Assembly (NCBI GenBank): GCA_022843905.1 | Contig: JALHMT010000015.1 | Location: 46,100 to 110,099 of the forward strand | Reading direction: 5' to 3' | From: Rubrivivax sp. | GTDB lineage: Bacteria > Pseudomonadota > Gammaproteobacteria > Burkholderiales > Burkholderiaceae_C | Length of the DNA: 64,000 nucleotides | Shown: piece after piece, positions 9,696-20,368 of the stretch | How the letters are laid out: every line of letters starts with the position of its first letter | Numbering within the stretch: the first letter of the stretch is position 1 | Made by a program: the position numbers and the translations under genes | Notes under the pieces: generated by a model | Told to the model about the DNA's origin: nothing | The model's database searches: none | What the model saw: only the letters and a program-made list of their open reading frames with translations

Positions 9696-10475
9696 TCACT
9701 GCACCAGCCGCTGCCGCCACGCCATACCGGCCTCGGTGCCGGCCGCAGGCTTGTACTCGCAGCCGATCCAGCCCGTGTAGCCGATGCGGTCGAGGTGGGC
9801 GAACAGGAAGGGGAAGTTGATCTCGCCCGTGCCCGGCTCGTGGCGGCCGGGGTTGTCGGCCAGCTGGATGTGGCCGATGCGGGCCAGGTGCTGCTGCACC
9901 GTGGCCGCCAGTTCGCCTTCGACGCGCTGCGCGTGGTAGATGTCGTACTGCACGAAGGCGTTGTCGGCCCCCACCTCGTCCAGCACCGAGATCGCCTGCG
10001 CCGTGCGGTTGAGCCAGAAGCCGGGGATGTCCACCGGGTTGATGGGCTCGATCAGCAGGCGCAGCCCGGCACGCCGGAACTCGGCCGCGGCGTAGCGCAG
10101 GTTGCTCACGAAGGTCTGGCGCAGCACCGCATCGCCCACGCCGGCCGGCGCCTTGCCGGCCAGGCAGTTGAGCTGTGGCGCGCCGAGCTCGATGGCGTAC
10201 TCGATGCCGCGCGCCACGCCGTCCTTGAACTCGGCGACGCGGTCGGGGTGGCAGGCGATGCCGCGCTCGCCGCCGTCCCAGTCGCCGGCCGGCAGGTTGT
10301 GCAGCACCAGCTTCAGGCCGTGGGCCTTCAGCCGGTACTCGATCTCGGCCGGTGCCCAGGCATAGGGAAAGAGGAACTCGACGGCGGTGAAGCCGGCGCG
10401 GGCGGCGCGCTCGAAACGGTCCAGGAAGGGCACTTCCGTGAACAGCATCGTCAGGTTGGCGGCGAAGCGCGGCAT
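9696..10475 (-). CDS. hyi: Hydroxypyruvate isomerase
   Basis: The 259-residue TIM-barrel protein matches hydroxypyruvate isomerase, which converts hydroxypyruvate and tartronate semialdehyde during glyoxylate use. Visible family features are MPRFAANLTMLFTE at the start, the catalytic-glutamate region LLIEPINPVDIPG, and the C-terminal GCEYKPA stretch. The length equals that of the E. coli enzyme within a residue or so. It starts 2 bp after the gcl stop, so the two are cotranscribed. A frame reading far upstream of 10475 is the antisense-like third frame of gcl and is not part of this gene. Confidence 0.93.
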   Translation of the reverse strand: MPRFAANLTMLFTEVPFLDRFERAARAGFTAVEFLFPYAWAPAEIEYRLKAHGLKLVLHNLPAGDWDGGERGIACHPDRVAEFKDGVARGIEYAIELGAPQLNCLAGKAPAGVGDAVLRQTFVSNLRYAAAEFRRAGLRLLIEPINPVDIPGFWLNRTAQAISVLDEVGADNAFVQYDIYHAQRVEGELAATVQQHLARIGHIQLADNPGRHEPGTGEINFPFLFAHLDRIGYTGWIGCEYKPAAGTEAGMAWRQRLVQ

Positions 10476-10477
10476 GC

Positions 10478-12268
<1,791 letters not shown>

Positions 12269-12341
12269 CGTTGTCTCCAGTCGTTGAACCACTGGCAGCG
12301 ATGGTCGCGACCCGGCGTCCCGCGCGGAAGGCGGGGCCGGT

Positions 12342-12369
12342 GCATTTGCCTTATTCCTGGGCGGAATGC
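12342..12369. promoter_or_regulatory. Imperfect inverted repeat upstream of gcl
   Basis: GCATTTGCC and its near complement GGGCGGAATGC flank a short AT-richer centre about 75 bp upstream of the gcl start, in the 108-bp spacer. It could be an operator for glyoxylate or allantoin control. The arms are imperfect and no regulator gene is adjacent. Confidence 0.3.
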
Positions 12370-12376
12370 CTGCGCG

Positions 12377-13900
12377 TCAGTCGAGCAGGATGCGGCGCAC
12401 GGCGGCGCGGCGTTCCGATGGCGGCAGGGCCAGCACGGCCGAGAGCAGTTCCACCGCGCGCTCGCAGCTCAGCAGCGCTCCCCCGGGTCCCCACAGGCTG
12501 CGGAGCTGCCCGGTCGCCGTGCCGCCGATGGAACGACTCAGCACTTCCCTTTCGAGGTCGCGGCGCTGACGTGCTGCGGCGGGCGCTGCATCGGGCTCGG
12601 CAGCGGCATCGACGAGCCAGACGGCTTCGCGCTGGCGCAGCTCCTCGGGCACGCTGCGGCGCAGCGCGGCGTCACCATCCAGCAGCTTGCGGCAGGCCGG
12701 CGCGCCGCCTTCCTTCACGGCCGACAGCTGTTCTGCCAGCAGCGCGACGAACTTCTCGCGCAGGAAGGGGTCGGCACGCTCCATCAGTGCAGGCATCAGG
12801 GCCTGCACCGTGCCTTGTGCGACCACCTGCAGCGTGTCGGCGCCCGAGGGGCCGGCGGGAACCGCCGCCGCAGCGATCTGCAGGCGTTCGGCCGCCTGGG
12901 CCAGCGTGCCCGGAAAGCGCTTCTCCAGCGCCTGCCACACGGTGTTGGCGGACAAGGCCTGGGCAAAGTCGGCAGCGGCGGCAGGCGCAGCGGGCAGCAC
13001 CACGTCGAGCGGCCGGCCGGGCACGCCCACCAGTCCGGCGCCTGCCAGTTCGGCGGCATCGGGACGCCAGGGCACGGCCGGCGACATGTGGGCGATGCGC
13101 GTGGCCCAGGGCAAGGGCCAGCCGGCCTGGGCATGCGCGCGTGCCAGGTGCAGCCGCGCGAGATGCCGCCACAGCGGGTTGATCGTGCCCACCGGGGGCG
13201 GGTACAGGCGAAGCCGGGCCTGCGGCATCAGCTCGCGCTGCGCCCCGGCCAGGAACACCACGCTGCAGGCGTTGACGCACTCGCCCAGCAGGCGCGTGGG
13301 CAGCTGCTGCGCCTGCAGCGTGGAGGCCAGGCGGCGCGCCTCGTGCAGGCGTGCATCGAGGCTGTCGATCTCCACCAGCGCCAGGCGCTGCGCGCCCTGC
13401 AGCAGCGCCTGCAGTCGGTCGGCGTCGCCTTGCCCCAGATGCCCGGCCAGGCGCAGTCGCCTGCCGTCGGCCGACAGCGCGGCCTGCACCGAGCCCTCGG
13501 GATCCTGGCCTGATGCCGCCTGCAGTCGCCCCGACAACTGCGGCACGAAGCTCCACACGGCCGCGCCCAGCCAGCCCACGAGCACAAGGACGACGGCCCC
13601 CTTGGCCAGCCCGGCTGCGACCGGCGAGCCCGCCGCTTCGACCGAGGCCGTCGCGGCGCGCCAGGTCGCCACGCCGCCCGCGGCCATCAGCAAGGCCATC
13701 AGCGCCCAGCCCACCAGCCAGGCCACGCTGCCGGCCTGCAGCGCGCGGCCCTCGGTGTCCAGCCAGGCCGCCAGCGCGCCCAGCACCAGGCTGCCCAGCA
13801 GCGCCGGCAGGACGAAGAGAAGCCAGAAGCGGGAGGCCAGGCGGGGCGGCGCGAGCGCGATGATAGAGCGCCCGGGAAAACTTCGCGATGCGGTGTTCAT
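12377..13900 (-). CDS. Membrane protein with ClpP/COG3904-like domain
   Basis: The 507-residue product has three hydrophobic segments (about 24-46, 56-80 and 96-118). A domain that resembles the COG3904 ClpP-fold periplasmic proteins follows: LGECVNACSVVFLAG at about 205-219. The small-residue/Cys pattern there matches CxSACxxxFLAG of that family, but the usual serine position is Asn210. The C-terminal 200 residues are Ala/Leu-rich with no recognised domain. Its start overlaps the upstream small gene by ATGA. Protease-like activity is doubtful because of the substitution. Role unknown. Confidence 0.55.
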   Translation of the reverse strand: MNTASRSFPGRSIIALAPPRLASRFWLLFVLPALLGSLVLGALAAWLDTEGRALQAGSVAWLVGWALMALLMAAGGVATWRAATASVEAAGSPVAAGLAKGAVVLVLVGWLGAAVWSFVPQLSGRLQAASGQDPEGSVQAALSADGRRLRLAGHLGQGDADRLQALLQGAQRLALVEIDSLDARLHEARRLASTLQAQQLPTRLLGECVNACSVVFLAGAQRELMPQARLRLYPPPVGTINPLWRHLARLHLARAHAQAGWPLPWATRIAHMSPAVPWRPDAAELAGAGLVGVPGRPLDVVLPAAPAAAADFAQALSANTVWQALEKRFPGTLAQAAERLQIAAAAVPAGPSGADTLQVVAQGTVQALMPALMERADPFLREKFVALLAEQLSAVKEGGAPACRKLLDGDAALRRSVPEELRQREAVWLVDAAAEPDAAPAAARQRRDLEREVLSRSIGGTATGQLRSLWGPGGALLSCERAVELLSAVLALPPSERRAAVRRILLD

Positions 13901-14256
13901 CGGCCGATCACCCGGTCCATCTGGCGCTCCTTCAGCTCGCCACCACCCGGTGCACCGGGACCCAGCAGGGCGTCGCGCACGTTGGGCAGGCCGCCGCCGG
14001 AGGCTGCAGCAGCCGGCGCCGGCGGTGCCGCCGGCAGCACGCTGACCGCGCCGCCGCCGAGCGTCTCCTGGCGGCTGCCGGGTGGACAGGCCTCCTGCGT
14101 ATACAGCACGCGCCCACCGGCAGCCACGCACTTGCGCAGGTCGCCGCCGGACTGGGGGGACAGCGCGGCGATGGCAGCGCCCAGGCGGTCGCGGTAGATC
14201 CAGCCCAGGCCCCCGACGGCGGCGATGAAGAGCAACAGGACGAGGAGCTTGGACAT
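13897..14256 (-). CDS. Small exported or anchored protein of unknown function
   Basis: A 119-residue protein starting MSKLLVLLLFIAAVGGLGW, a single N-terminal membrane anchor or signal. A small motif with two Cys follows (KCVAAGGRVLYTQEACP), resembling DUF4124-like segments where a short beta motif carries paired cysteines. The C-terminal half is Pro/Ala/Gly-rich. An in-frame ATG at 14280 is an alternative start; neither has a strong ribosome site. Its stop overlaps the start of the next gene by four bases, so the two are a translationally coupled pair. No function is assigned. Confidence 0.6.
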   Translation of the reverse strand: MSKLLVLLLFIAAVGGLGWIYRDRLGAAIAALSPQSGGDLRKCVAAGGRVLYTQEACPPGSRQETLGGGAVSVLPAAPPAPAAAASGGGLPNVRDALLGPGAPGGGELKERQMDRVIGR

Positions 14257-14391
14257 GCGTTGACGGACTGCACGCTGCATCGGTCCATCACGATATCGTG
14301 GCCGGCGCGTCGCTGAAGCCCGGAGCAGTCGCCCTTTTGGGGGTCTTGCCAGGCTGTCGACGGATCGGTCAGCGTTCGGCCGCCGGCCCGC

Positions 14392-16176
14392 TCAGCCGCG
14401 CTCCCCGGGCGTGCCCGGCGAAGGCGCAGGGGCAGGGGCCGGATCCGGCGTCTGCGACGAGGGCGCCTGCGCCGGCGCCGTGAACCAGGCCGACTCCGGC
14501 ACCACCTGCGGCTCGGGCGGATCCATGAAGTAGTGCGGCGACATGATCTGGACGCCGTTCGTGTTGAAGACGTCCTGGATGTTGGCGTGCAGGTTGTTCA
14601 TGGCCTCGGCGCGGCGCTGCGGCGCCAGCCGCGTGCTCTGCGCGCAGACGCGGTACTCGACGTAGAAGTCCGACAGCGCCGTCTGCACCACGTAGGGCGC
14701 CGGCTCGGCCGCCACGCCGGGCGTGCGGCGTGCCGCCTCGAGCAGCATCGCGTGCACCTGGCGCCAGGGCGTCGAATAGCCGATGGTCACGGCGGTGTGC
14801 AGCACGAAGCGTCCATCCTGCACCAGCCGCGAGAAGTTGCTGACCGGCGTGGCCGCGATGAGCGAGTTCGGCAGGCTGACTTCCTCGCCCATGCCGGTGT
14901 GGATCTTGGTGGCGAAGGTGCCCACGCTGGTGACCGTGCCTTCGGTGTCGCCGACCTTGACGTATTCGCCCGGCCGCAGCGAGCGCGAGTAGGCCACGCT
15001 CATGCCCGACATGGCCTGGCCGACGATGCTGGATGCACCGATCGACAGCATCAGCCCGGCCAGCACCGTCAGGCCCTTGAAGCTCTCGCTGCCGGCACCC
15101 GGCAGGTAGGGGTAGGCGATGGCCAGCGCAAAGAGCCAGATGACGAAATTGACCAGGCGCCGCGTCGGCCCCGCCGTGTCCAGGTCGAGCCAGCCCATCG
15201 TGAACTCGCCGCGCTCCACGCGGTACATGAACAGGTCGTTGGCCCGGTTGGCCATGCGCGCCAGGACAAAGATCAAGGCGGCGGTCAGCAGGCCCGGCAC
15301 GGCGCCGGCGATGCCCAGGGCAAAGCGCTGCAGCATGTCCAGCAGCCACTGTGTCGACGCCTCGCCCCAGGGGCGCGTGTAGGCGAACAGGCGCAACACG
15401 AAGGTGGCCCACAGATCGACCAGCAGCAGCGCCAGCGCCCAGGTCAGGACGTGGGTGCCGAGCTTCGCGCCGGAACGCACGTGGGTGGCGTAGGTGGTGA
15501 CCAGGCCCTTGTCGCGGTTTCGTTCCTGCCACGAGTGCAGGTCGGCCGAAAGCCGCAACAGCACGCGGCGCCGCAGCGCGAACAGCAGCCGCAGCAGCAG
15601 GAAGGCCACCACGCTGGCCGCCACCGCGTAGCCGGCGGCGATGCCGAGCTGGCGCGGATCGGTCATCTCGCGGTGCTCGCGCAGCGCCAGCTCGAGCCGG
15701 CGCTGCACCTCCTGTGCAGAGGGTTCCAGCAGGCTCGCCGGGCGCGGGCCCGCGAGATCGCCGGGGGCCAGGAAGAACACCGTCGCGCCGTCGATCTCGA
15801 AACGCACCGCGCCGCCCACCGCGCTGCGCGTCACCACCATCGGACTGCGCTTGGCGATGGCCTTGTCCAGCGCCGCGACGACGGCCAGTCGCGCCAGTTC
15901 GGCACGTTCCTGCGGCGTGTCGCCCAGCAGCGTGGCACGGAAGGTGGCGATGCGGCGGTTGTTGAGGGACAGCGTGGCCGCGGCCGCCGCGGCACCCGGC
16001 CCCGTGGCCTCGCCACCGTCGGTCGCAGTGGCCCCGCCGGCTGGAGCGACCACGGCGGCGCCGCCCGCGGGCATCTCCATCGGCTGTGCGGTGGCCGCCG
16101 TCCAGGGGCCCGCTGACAGCAGCAAGGCGGCGGCGCAGCCCAGCGCGAGCAACAGACGTCGCAGGCGACCGCTCAT
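14392..16176 (-). CDS. Mechanosensitive ion channel family protein (MscS-like)
   Basis: The 594-residue product starts with a signal peptide and a Pro/Ala-rich periplasmic region (to about residue 190). Several membrane segments follow, then an MscS domain with GASSIVGQAMSGMSVAYSR and VKVGDTEGTVTSVGTFATKI, the pore-lining helix and beta domain of MscS-type channels. It ends in a Pro-rich tail. MscS channels release solutes during osmotic downshock, and large ones such as this can be gated differently. The start at 16176 has no strong ribosome site, but it gives the only sensible leader. It is followed downstream by 135 bp without features. Confidence 0.85.
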   Translation of the reverse strand: MSGRLRRLLLALGCAAALLLSAGPWTAATAQPMEMPAGGAAVVAPAGGATATDGGEATGPGAAAAAATLSLNNRRIATFRATLLGDTPQERAELARLAVVAALDKAIAKRSPMVVTRSAVGGAVRFEIDGATVFFLAPGDLAGPRPASLLEPSAQEVQRRLELALREHREMTDPRQLGIAAGYAVAASVVAFLLLRLLFALRRRVLLRLSADLHSWQERNRDKGLVTTYATHVRSGAKLGTHVLTWALALLLVDLWATFVLRLFAYTRPWGEASTQWLLDMLQRFALGIAGAVPGLLTAALIFVLARMANRANDLFMYRVERGEFTMGWLDLDTAGPTRRLVNFVIWLFALAIAYPYLPGAGSESFKGLTVLAGLMLSIGASSIVGQAMSGMSVAYSRSLRPGEYVKVGDTEGTVTSVGTFATKIHTGMGEEVSLPNSLIAATPVSNFSRLVQDGRFVLHTAVTIGYSTPWRQVHAMLLEAARRTPGVAAEPAPYVVQTALSDFYVEYRVCAQSTRLAPQRRAEAMNNLHANIQDVFNTNGVQIMSPHYFMDPPEPQVVPESAWFTAPAQAPSSQTPDPAPAPAPSPGTPGERG

Positions 16177-16228
16177 CGCCGGGCCACCGCTCGGCCGGAC
16201 ACGCGCTTGCCGGAATGCACGGTGCCGT

Positions 16229-17443
16229 TCACTCTGCACGGAGGTAACGCTGCGCCAGCCGCACGAAGTAGCTGGCGGTCGACGGCAGGATGCGGTCGTT
16301 GAAGTCGAAGCAGGCGTTGTGCGGCATGACGCCACCTTCGCCGGGGCCGGTGCCGACGCCGTTGCCGACCACGAAGTAGCTGCCCGGCACCTTCTGCAGC
16401 ATGAGGCCGAAGTCGTCGCTGGGCAGGCCCGGCGGCAGATCGGGGATGAGGCCGGCCTCGCCCACCATCTCGCGCGCCACGCCGGCGGCGAAGGCCGTGG
16501 CCGCGGCGTCGTTGATGGTCGGGGCGTAGCGCCAGAGGTACTTCACCTCGGCGCTGGCGCCGTGCACGGCGGCCTGGGCCTGCGCCACGGCGGTGATGCG
16601 CTCGCGCAGCTGCGCGCGCACCGCCTGGCTGCGCGCGCGCACCGTGACGCGCAATTCGGCGAAGGCCGGGATGACGTTGGGCGCATCACCCGCCTGGAAG
16701 GCGCCCACGGTGATGATGGCCAGCTCGTTGGGGTCGACCTCGCGCGAGACGATGTGCTGCAGCGCGATCACCACCTGCGCGCCGGCCAGGATGGGGTCCA
16801 CCGCCTGGTGCGGCTTGGCACCGTGACCGCCCACGCCGCGCACGGTGATGATCGCGGTGTCCGAAGAGCTGTACATCACGCCGCTGCGGAAGCCCAGCAG
16901 CCCGGCTGCGTAGCCCGGCGCGTTGTGGAAGGCGTAGAGCGCATCGCAGGGGAAACGCTCGAACAGGCCGTCGTCCAGCATCTTCTGCGCGCCGCCCAGG
17001 CCTTCTTCGGCGGGCTGGAAGATGAGGTTCAGCGTGCCCTGGAAGGACCGCGTGAGGCCCAGCACGCGTGCCGCCGCCAGCAGGGTGGCGGTGTGGCCGT
17101 CGTGGCCGCAGGCGTGCATCAGGCCGGGTACCCGACTGGCGTAGGGCAGCCCGGTGAGCTCGGTGATGGGCAGGGCATCCATGTCGGCGCGCAGGCCCAG
17201 GCGCGGTCCGCCACGCCCGGCCGTCAAGGTGCCCACCACGCCGGTGCCGCCGATGCCACGATGCACCTCGTAGCCCCAGCGTTCGAGCTGCTCGGCCACC
17301 AGTGCGCCGGTCTGGTGCTCCTGGAAGCCCAGCTCGGGCTGCTCGTGAAGCCGCCGCCGCAGGGCCACCATCTCGCCCGCGATGGCGCGCACCTCCGGCA
17401 GCACGGCGGCGGCGTTGGTCGGGTCGTCGGTCACTGCATTCAT
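16229..17443 (-). CDS. M20-family amidohydrolase (hippurate hydrolase-like)
   Basis: The 404-residue metalloenzyme belongs to the M20D amidohydrolase family (hippuricase/N-acyl amino acid hydrolase/IAA-amino acid hydrolase). Metal ligands are visible in HACGHDGH and FQPAEEG; RADMDALPI and the GGHGAKPHQAVDPI lid motif are also intact. These enzymes cleave amide-linked acyl or benzoyl amino acids in the cytoplasm. An AAGGAA site precedes the ATG. It lies 36 bp after the adenosine deaminase gene on the same strand, so both are likely cotranscribed. Exact substrate unknown. Confidence 0.88.
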   Translation of the reverse strand: MNAVTDDPTNAAAVLPEVRAIAGEMVALRRRLHEQPELGFQEHQTGALVAEQLERWGYEVHRGIGGTGVVGTLTAGRGGPRLGLRADMDALPITELTGLPYASRVPGLMHACGHDGHTATLLAAARVLGLTRSFQGTLNLIFQPAEEGLGGAQKMLDDGLFERFPCDALYAFHNAPGYAAGLLGFRSGVMYSSSDTAIITVRGVGGHGAKPHQAVDPILAGAQVVIALQHIVSREVDPNELAIITVGAFQAGDAPNVIPAFAELRVTVRARSQAVRAQLRERITAVAQAQAAVHGASAEVKYLWRYAPTINDAAATAFAAGVAREMVGEAGLIPDLPPGLPSDDFGLMLQKVPGSYFVVGNGVGTGPGEGGVMPHNACFDFNDRILPSTASYFVRLAQRYLRAE

Positions 17444-17479
17444 GACGATTCCTTCAGGCGGTCGGCAGGCGCCCGCGCA

Positions 17480-18547
17480 TCATTGCGGTCGTGCCCCCTC
17501 GTCGCCCAGATGCTGCTGGCGCAGGGCGTCGAAGGCGGCATCGAACTCGACGCGCCAGCGTGTGCGCGTGCCGTGATCGACCCAGGCGGCATCCAGCCCG
17601 TTGTGCATGAAGCCGCGCAGTTCGTCGAGATCGAAGCCGAAGTCGCGCCACATCATCATCCAGGCCCCGCTGGGCGTGACGTGGTGCAGCGTCGGGTCGT
17701 CGGTGTTGGGGTGCACGCGCAGGCCCATGCGCGGCATGCGGCGGATCGGGTGGTCCTGTGCCCAGCGCTCGGGCGGCAGGGTGCGCAGGTAGTAGGAGTT
17801 GGTGGGCACCACGGTGAAGACCACCCCGCGCTCGGCGCAGCGCGCGGCGAAGGCCGCGTCGTCGACCACCGTGTAGCCGTGGTCGATGCGATCGCACTGC
17901 AGCAGGTCGAGCGCCGTCTGCACGTTGACCCAGGGCATGCCGAACTCGCCGGCGTGTGCGGTGGTCTTGAGCCCGTGGCGGCGTGCCAGCGCATAGGCCT
18001 CGGCAAAGAGCTCGGGCGGGCGGTCGATCTCGCGGTAGTCGATGCCGATGCCCGCCACCTCGTCCTGCGGGTGCTGCACCACCCACTGCACCATCTCCAG
18101 CGCTTCGGCCGGCGTTGCCTCTCGGTCGATGGCGGCGATCAGCCGCGCGCTGATGCCCCAGGCCTGGCGGGCGTCGCGGATGGCGCGCACGATGGACTGC
18201 ACGGCTTTCGGGTAGGGGATGTGGGAGTCGCGCGCCGCGCCGGTGGGGTTCCAGGAGAACTCCGCGTGCCGCACCTGGTGAGCGTGCGCGTCCTGCAGGT
18301 ATTCGAGCGTGATGCGGTACAAGTCGTCGGGCGAGCGGATCAACCACTTGTCCAGCGCCCTCAGCACGCGCAGCACCCCCACGGGCTGGGGGCCCCTGGT
18401 GTAGAAGGCGACGATCTCGGCATCGGACAATGGCGCTTTCGCGGCATGCGCCAGTTCCATGAAGGTCCGGCGCCTGACCGTGCCGTAGAGGTGGCAGTGC
18501 AACTCCACCTTCGGCAGGTCGTGCAGGAAGGATTCCAGGCCGCGCAT
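17480..18547 (-). CDS. Adenosine deaminase-family protein
   Basis: A 355-residue TIM-barrel deaminase of the adenosine/adenine deaminase family. The metal-binding HxH is ELHCHLYG near the start, HAGE near residue 202, and the catalytic Asp pair in HPNTDDPTL near 285. Adenosine deaminase makes inosine in purine salvage; adenine and aminofutalosine deaminases share these motifs, so the base specificity is not certain. The start at 18547 is chosen because the family fold begins immediately after it. It is divergent from the downstream plus-strand gene across 65 bp. Confidence 0.85.
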   Translation of the reverse strand: MRGLESFLHDLPKVELHCHLYGTVRRRTFMELAHAAKAPLSDAEIVAFYTRGPQPVGVLRVLRALDKWLIRSPDDLYRITLEYLQDAHAHQVRHAEFSWNPTGAARDSHIPYPKAVQSIVRAIRDARQAWGISARLIAAIDREATPAEALEMVQWVVQHPQDEVAGIGIDYREIDRPPELFAEAYALARRHGLKTTAHAGEFGMPWVNVQTALDLLQCDRIDHGYTVVDDAAFAARCAERGVVFTVVPTNSYYLRTLPPERWAQDHPIRRMPRMGLRVHPNTDDPTLHHVTPSGAWMMMWRDFGFDLDELRGFMHNGLDAAWVDHGTRTRWRVEFDAAFDALRQQHLGDEGARPQ

Positions 18548-18612
18548 GAGGCATTCTAGGAGCCCCCGCTCCGCACCCCACCCCGGCTGCAAGGCCCCAC
18601 CCACCATCGACG

Positions 18613-19317
18613 ATGACTCCGAACAACAAACCGAACCCGCTGCTCGAGATCGCCATCACCATCGTCATCCCGGCGGTGATCCTCATGAAACTGAGTTCGG
18701 CCGACCGTCTGGGCCCCTTGTGGGCCCTGCTGCTGGGCCTGGCCTTTCCGCTGGCCTGGGGCCTGTGGCAGGTGCATGCCGGACGCAAGTTCGGCCTGAT
18801 GGCCGGCATCGGCGTCTTCAGCACCGTGCTCACCGGCGGCATCGGGCTGATGAAGCTCGACGCGCAGTGGCTGGCGGTGAAGGAAGCCGCGGTGCCCGGC
18901 ATCATCGGGCTGGTGGTGGCCGGGTCGGCCTTCACGCGTTCGCCCCTGATCCGCACCCTGCTCTACCAGCGCGAGCTGTTCGACGTCGACCGCATCCACG
19001 CCGTGCTGGTGGCGCGCCGGACCGAGACGCAGTTCGACGACTGCCTGCGCCGCGGCACCTTCATGCTGGCCGGCACCTTCTTCTTCTCGTCGGTGATGAA
19101 CTTCTTCCTGGCCAGCTACGTCGTCACCAGCCCGGCCGGCACCGAGGCCTTCAACGAGGAACTCGGCCGCCTCACGCTGCTGAGCTACCCCATCATCGCC
19201 CTGCCCTCGATGGCGATGATGATGGGCCTGATCTTCTGGCTGACGCGCAACCTCAAGTCGCTGACCGGCCTGACGATGGGCGACCTGCTGGCCAACGGGC
19301 CGGGCAAGGCGGCATGA
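18613..19317 (+). CDS. VC0807-family integral membrane protein
   Basis: A 234-residue hydrophobic protein with about six membrane segments, with motifs like LLGLAFPLAWGLWQ, GVFSTVLTGGIGLMKL and GTFFFSSVMNFFLASYVV. It matches the conserved VC0807 family of unknown role, sometimes compared with septation protein A. It starts 65 bp from the divergent adenosine deaminase gene and ends 40 bp before ribF. The sequence gives no substrate, and family membership is from recalled motif patterns. Confidence 0.7.
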   Translation: MTPNNKPNPLLEIAITIVIPAVILMKLSSADRLGPLWALLLGLAFPLAWGLWQVHAGRKFGLMAGIGVFSTVLTGGIGLMKLDAQWLAVKEAAVPGIIGLVVAGSAFTRSPLIRTLLYQRELFDVDRIHAVLVARRTETQFDDCLRRGTFMLAGTFFFSSVMNFFLASYVVTSPAGTEAFNEELGRLTLLSYPIIALPSMAMMMGLIFWLTRNLKSLTGLTMGDLLANGPGKAA

Positions 19318-19345
19318 GCGCAGCGCAGCGCAGCGGCGGCGCCGG

Positions 19346-19351
19346 GATAAT
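19346..19351 (+). promoter_or_regulatory. Possible -10 element placing ribF transcription at its start codon
   Basis: GATAAT lies 7 bp before the ribF ATG, so transcription would begin near the A of ATG and the message would be leaderless. No Shine-Dalgarno sequence is seen upstream of ribF. No good -35 is visible. Confidence 0.3.
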
Positions 19352-19357
19352 GTAGTC

Positions 19358-20368
19358 ATGCAGGTATTCCGCGGGCTTCCTCCGCCCCTCTTGAGCGCAG
19401 CCCGGCGCTGCGCGTTGACGATCGGCAACTTCGACGGCGTGCACCGGGGCCACCAGGCCATGCTGGCGCTGCTGACCAGCGAAGCACGGCACCGCGCCCT
19501 GCCCTCCTGCGTGCTGACCTTCGAGCCCCATCCGCGCGACTGGTTCGCCCGCCTGTCGGGCCGGCCGGAGACGGCGCCGGCCCGCATCGGCACGCTGCGC
19601 GACAAGCTCGCCGAACTCGAGCGCTGCGGCATCGACCGCGTCGTCGTGGCCCGCTTCGACAGCCGCTTCGCGGCGCAGTCGCCGCAGGCCTTCATCGACG
19701 ACGTGCTGCGGCGCGGCCTGAACGCCGGCTACGTGCTGGTGGGCGACGACTTCCACTTCGGCGCCCGGCGCGCCGGCAGCTACGCGATGCTCGACACGGC
19801 CGGCGCGGCCGCCGGCTTCGACGTGGCGCGCATGATGAGCTACGAGGTGCACGGCCTGCGCGTGTCGAGTTCGGCCGTGCGCGAGGCGCTGGGCGCCGGC
19901 GACATGGAGCGCGCCGCGGCGCTGATGGGCCGGCCCTACACCATCAGCGGCCACGCCATCCACGGCCGCAAGCTGGGCCGCGAACTCGGCTTCCGCACCC
20001 TGAACCTGCGCTTCGGCCACCCGCGTCCGGCGGCCATGGGCATCTTCGTCGTGCGTGTGCACGGCCTGGGCGACGGAGCCGGTGACGCACCGGTCGACGG
20101 CGTGGCCAGCCTGGGCGTGCGGCCGACGGTGGAAGACGCCGGCCGCGTGCTGCTGGAAGTGCACTGCCTGCAGTGGCCCGCGGCACTCGGCAGCGAAGGC
20201 GGCTACGGCCGCTGCCTGCGCGTGGAGCTGCTGCACAAGCTGCACGACGAGCGCCGGTACGATTCCCTGGAGTCGCTGCGCGCCGGCATCGCGCAGGACG
20301 TGCAGGACGCACGCACCTGGCTGGCAGCGCACCCGCTGCCGAAGCCTCAGGCCGCCGGCGGGGTGTAG
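19358..20368 (+). CDS. ribF: Bifunctional riboflavin kinase/FAD synthetase
   Basis: RibF makes FMN from riboflavin and then FAD. The 336-residue product has the N-terminal FAD synthetase (nucleotidyltransferase) domain with ALTIGNFDGVHRGH near residues 20-33. The C-terminal riboflavin kinase domain carries IHGRKLGRELGFRTLNL and GVRPTV. In many proteobacteria ribF is followed by ileS and lspA. Here ileS begins about 5 kb further on, past two minus-strand genes. The last 22 bp overlap the end of the convergent RTX gene. Confidence 0.95.
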   Translation: MQVFRGLPPPLLSAARRCALTIGNFDGVHRGHQAMLALLTSEARHRALPSCVLTFEPHPRDWFARLSGRPETAPARIGTLRDKLAELERCGIDRVVVARFDSRFAAQSPQAFIDDVLRRGLNAGYVLVGDDFHFGARRAGSYAMLDTAGAAAGFDVARMMSYEVHGLRVSSSAVREALGAGDMERAAALMGRPYTISGHAIHGRKLGRELGFRTLNLRFGHPRPAAMGIFVVRVHGLGDGAGDAPVDGVASLGVRPTVEDAGRVLLEVHCLQWPAALGSEGGYGRCLRVELLHKLHDERRYDSLESLRAGIAQDVQDARTWLAAHPLPKPQAAGGV

